A DNA stretch of 27,323 nt, taken from contig JAVKFY010000038.1 of the NCBI GenBank assembly GCA_040223615.1, positions 1 through 27,323 of the forward strand, in the 5' to 3' direction. A program made the translations under genes and the position numbers. The notes under the pieces were generated by a model. The model saw only the letters and a list, made by a program, of their open reading frames with translations, did not search any database and was not told the DNA's origin. Shown here in pieces: positions 22,461 through 27,323 of this stretch. Position 1 is the stretch's first letter. Every line of letters begins with the position of its first letter. Source of the stretch: JAVKFY01 sp040223615 (GTDB lineage: Bacteria > Pseudomonadota > Alphaproteobacteria > GCA-2731375).

Positions 22461-23579
22461 ATGAAACTGACGATTGAACGCAGCGCCCTGCTCCGCGCCC
22501 TTTCGCACGTGCAAAGCGTGGTCGAGCGGCGCAACACGATCCCGATTCTGTCCAACGTCCTGCTGGTCGCGGAAGGCGAGGGCCTGCAGCTCACCGCCAC
22601 CGATCTCGACATCGCGGTGATCGAGCAGGTGGCCTGCGAGATCGGCCAGCCGGGCGCCACCACGGTGCCGGCGCACACGCTCTACGACATCGTCCGCAAG
22701 CTGCCCGACGGCGCTCAGGTCGAGATCGCGGTCGGCGACGGCGAGGGGCGGTTGAGCGTACGCGCCGGGCGCGCCGCGTTCGCGCTGTCCTGCCTGCCGC
22801 GCGACGATTTCCCGGCGATGGTCGACGACGACCTGCCGTTCCGCTTCTCGGTGCCGGCCGACGACCTGCGCCAGCTGATCGACAAGACCCGGTTCGCGAT
22901 CTCCACCGAGGAGACCCGCTACTACCTCAACGGCATGTACCTGCACGCCGCCGAGACCGACGGCAAGCCGGTGCTGCGCGCCGTGGCCACCGACGGTATC
23001 CGCCTGGCCCGAGTGCAGAACCCGCTGCCCGAGGGTGCGGCCGGCATGCCCGGCGTGATCGTGCCGCGCAAGACGGTCGGCGAGGTCTACAAGCTGATCG
23101 AGGACGCCGACGGCGCGGTCGAGGTGGCGCTGTCCGACACCAAGATCCGCTTCGCATTTGGCGCAGTGGTGATCACCTCGAAGCTGATCGACGGCACCTT
23201 CCCGGACTACCAGCGGGTGATCCCGGCGGACAACGACAAGGTGATGGAGGTCGACGGCAAGCTGTTCATGAACGCGGTCGACCGGGTGTCCACCATCAGC
23301 TCGGAGAAAAGCCGGGCGGTGAAGCTGGCGCTGGGCGGCGACCGGCTGGTGCTGTCGGCGAACAGCCCGGAGAACGGCTCGGCCACCGAGGAGGTCGCCG
23401 CGACGTTCAGCGGCGAGCCGATGGAGATCGGCTTCAACGCCCGCTACCTGCTCGACATCACCTCGCATGTCGACGGCGAGAACGCCCAATTCGTGCTCGC
23501 GGACGCCGGTTCGCCGACGATCATCCGCGACGTCGGCGACGGGACGGCGCTGTTCGTCCTGATGCCCATGCGTGTTTGA
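22461..23579 (+). CDS. dnaN: DNA polymerase III subunit beta (sliding clamp)
   Basis: A 372-residue protein with the three-domain clamp layout of DnaN (usual length 366-375). Characteristic stretches are MKLTIERSALLRALSHVQSV at the start, ERRNTIPILSNVLL, LPRDDFPAM near residue 114, the second domain start FAISTEETRYYLNG and the third domain DGTFPDYQRVIP, ending in PMRV. It encircles DNA and tethers polymerase III and many repair proteins. The start ATG at 22461 follows a weak purine stretch. It begins a dnaN-recF-gyrB run that is conserved in order across bacteria, but dnaA is not upstream; instead there is a divergent TPR gene and hairpins in the leader. Confidence 0.98.
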   Translation: MKLTIERSALLRALSHVQSVVERRNTIPILSNVLLVAEGEGLQLTATDLDIAVIEQVACEIGQPGATTVPAHTLYDIVRKLPDGAQVEIAVGDGEGRLSVRAGRAAFALSCLPRDDFPAMVDDDLPFRFSVPADDLRQLIDKTRFAISTEETRYYLNGMYLHAAETDGKPVLRAVATDGIRLARVQNPLPEGAAGMPGVIVPRKTVGEVYKLIEDADGAVEVALSDTKIRFAFGAVVITSKLIDGTFPDYQRVIPADNDKVMEVDGKLFMNAVDRVSTISSEKSRAVKLALGGDRLVLSANSPENGSATEEVAATFSGEPMEIGFNARYLLDITSHVDGENAQFVLADAGSPTIIRDVGDGTALFVLMPMRV

Positions 23580-23610
23580 TGCCGCGTGTGATGGAGGTCG
23601 CCTGATCGCT

Positions 23611-24795
23611 GTGGAAACCGCGCGCGGCGGCGTGACGGCCGGTGCCGAAATCGCCACCGGCACGCTGGCGCTGCGCCGCCTGATGCTGACCGACTTTCGC
23701 GGTTACCGCGAGGCCAGCCTGAACCTGGACGCGCGGCCGCTGGTGCTGACCGGGCCGAACGGCGCCGGCAAGACCAACCTGCTGGAGGCGGTCTCGATGC
23801 TGGCGCCGGGGCGCGGCTTGCGCCGGGCCAAGTTGAGCGAGCTGGCGCGCAACGACGGCGCCGGCGGCTGGGCGGTGGCGGCACGGATCGAGGGGCCGCA
23901 CGGTAGCCACGAGGTCGGCACCGGCGTGACGCTCGACGGCGGCACGGAGCGCCGGGTGGTGCGGGTCGACGGGCGCAATGCCGGCGGACCGGCGGCGTTC
24001 GGCGATCTGCTGGGCATCCAGTGGCTGACGCCGCAGATGGATCGGCTGTTCATCGAAGCGGCGGCCTCGCGACGGCGCTTCCTGGACCGGCTGGTGTTCG
24101 GCATCGACCCGGACCACGCACGGCGGGTCGGCGCCTACGAACGGGTGATGCGCTCGCGCAACCGGCTGCTGAAGGAGCGGACTGGCGACGGGAGCTGGAT
24201 GACCGCGCTGGAGGCGCAGATGGCGGCGACCGCGATCGCCGTGGCCGCCGCCCGGCGTGACGCCGTGGCGTGGCTGTCGGCGGCGCTGGAGAAGTCGGTC
24301 GGACCGTTCCCGCGCGCCCGGCTGGCGCTCGAAGGCGAGCTGGAGAACGGGCTGGATCAGGAACCGGCGGTCGAGGTGGAACAGCGCTTCGCCGACCGGC
24401 TGAAGGCGAACCGGTCGCGCGACGCGGCCGCCGGCGGCGCCGGGGCCGGACCGCACCGGACGGATTTGCTGGTCTGGATGGCCGGCCACAAGGACGGCGC
24501 GCCGGAGATGCCGGCGGCGCAGTGTTCGACCGGCGAGCAGAAGGCGTTGCTGATCGCCATCGTGCTGGCCAACGCGCGGCTGGAGACGGCCAGGCGCGGC
24601 GCCGCGCCGGTGTTGCTGCTGGACGAAGTGGCGGCGCATCTGGACCCCGACCGGCGCGCGGCGCTGTTCGGCGAGATCCTGGCGCTGAACGCGCAGGCAT
24701 GGCTGACCGGCACGGACCGGGACTGGTTTGACGAATTGCGCGGACGCGCGGCCTTCGTGGCGGTGCGCGACGCGACGGTGAGGTTGGAGGAGTAA
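23611..24795 (+). CDS. recF: DNA replication and repair protein RecF
   Basis: A 394-residue SMC-like ATPase. N-terminal ALRRLMLTDFRGY begins the fold; Walker A is TGPNGAGKTN, the signature motif is STGEQKALL and Walker B is VLLLDEVAAHLD. RecF works with RecO and RecR to load RecA at single-strand gaps. The start is uncertain: GTG at 23611 has GGAGG 13 nt upstream, while a GTG at 23572 overlaps the dnaN stop by eight bases and has no Shine-Dalgarno. Even the later start gives a longer N-terminus than most RecF proteins. It lies between dnaN and gyrB in the standard order. Confidence 0.95.
   Translation: METARGGVTAGAEIATGTLALRRLMLTDFRGYREASLNLDARPLVLTGPNGAGKTNLLEAVSMLAPGRGLRRAKLSELARNDGAGGWAVAARIEGPHGSHEVGTGVTLDGGTERRVVRVDGRNAGGPAAFGDLLGIQWLTPQMDRLFIEAAASRRRFLDRLVFGIDPDHARRVGAYERVMRSRNRLLKERTGDGSWMTALEAQMAATAIAVAAARRDAVAWLSAALEKSVGPFPRARLALEGELENGLDQEPAVEVEQRFADRLKANRSRDAAAGGAGAGPHRTDLLVWMAGHKDGAPEMPAAQCSTGEQKALLIAIVLANARLETARRGAAPVLLLDEVAAHLDPDRRAALFGEILALNAQAWLTGTDRDWFDELRGRAAFVAVRDATVRLEE
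24786..24792 (+). promoter_or_regulatory. Ribosome binding site deciding the gyrB TTG start
   Basis: GGAGGAG spans 24786-24792 and ends seven bases before the TTG at 24800. The site overlaps the last codons of recF, giving translational coupling. The next in-frame ATG lies well inside the conserved N-terminal region, so the TTG is taken as the start. Confidence 0.75.
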
Positions 24796-24799
24796 CCGA

Positions 24800-27241
<2,442 letters not shown>

Positions 27242-27257
27242 GCCGATCGCAACCGCC

Positions 27258-27321
27258 GCACCCCCACCTCACCTGTCCTCTCCGCCCCCAGGGGCGGAGA
27301 GGACAGGTGAGGTGGGGGTGC
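27258..27321. repeat. Perfect 31-bp inverted repeat after gyrB
   Basis: Bases 27258-27288 are the exact reverse complement of 27291-27321, with only CA between them, beginning 17 nt after the gyrB stop. The stem is far longer than an intrinsic terminator and no T-run is seen before the window ends. Internally, CACCTGTCCTCTCCGCCCC (27270-27288) matches 15 of 19 bases of the arm of the palindrome at 10334, indicating a shared repeat family. It may still stop transcription of gyrB by its hairpin. Confidence 0.85.
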
Positions 27322-27323
27322 AG

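Overview
The window is high-G+C bacterial chromosome. The intact dnaN-recF-gyrB order, the ligase-associated repair genes, the CsbD, LLM-flavin and DUF35/thiolase families and the codon usage all suggest an alphaproteobacterium, probably Rhodospirillales-like. That placement is inference; there is no rRNA to fix it. I see no tRNA, insertion sequence, integrase or CRISPR array.

Layout. 1-409 is the 3' end of an RTX (calcium-binding repeat) protein. 473-1635 holds a racemase-fold protein and a SnoaL-like protein. 1671-4499 (minus) is a compact operon: a thiolase-like protein without the usual catalytic residues, a DUF35-SDR fusion and a V4R-domain protein. 4598-6331 is a two-partner-secretion outer-membrane transporter behind a clear sigma70-type promoter. 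6332-8699 is a c-type cytochrome locus: two divergent cytochrome P460-like paralogs, one a lipoprotein with 15 Asn-Pro-Cys motifs, followed by a class I cytochrome c. 8766-9970 is a one-helix membrane peptide translationally coupled to an LLM flavin oxidoreductase, and 9967-10293 is a NIPSNAP protein.

10415-13558 (minus) and 17322-20319 (plus) together make up the four members of the ligase-associated DNA repair set: PdeM phosphoesterase and Lhr-type helicase in one arm, MBL exonuclease and ATP-dependent DNA ligase in the other. A GNAT acetyltransferase lies between exonuclease and ligase. Between the arms are a VOC protein, a decayed copy of a hydantoinase 3' end, a CsbD protein, the intact hydantoinase and an MFS transporter. 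20316-22028 (minus) is a TPR-sulfotransferase fusion. 22461-27241 is dnaN-recF-gyrB, with two hairpins in the dnaN leader and a perfect 31-bp inverted repeat after gyrB.

The most interesting points are the Cys-rich P460 lipoprotein and its paired locus, the thiolase/DUF35-SDR operon, the split repair cluster with a coupled GNAT gene, the hydantoinase remnant, a small family of long palindromes after genes, and a Val in place of the near-invariant Asp of the GyrB EGDSAGG motif.
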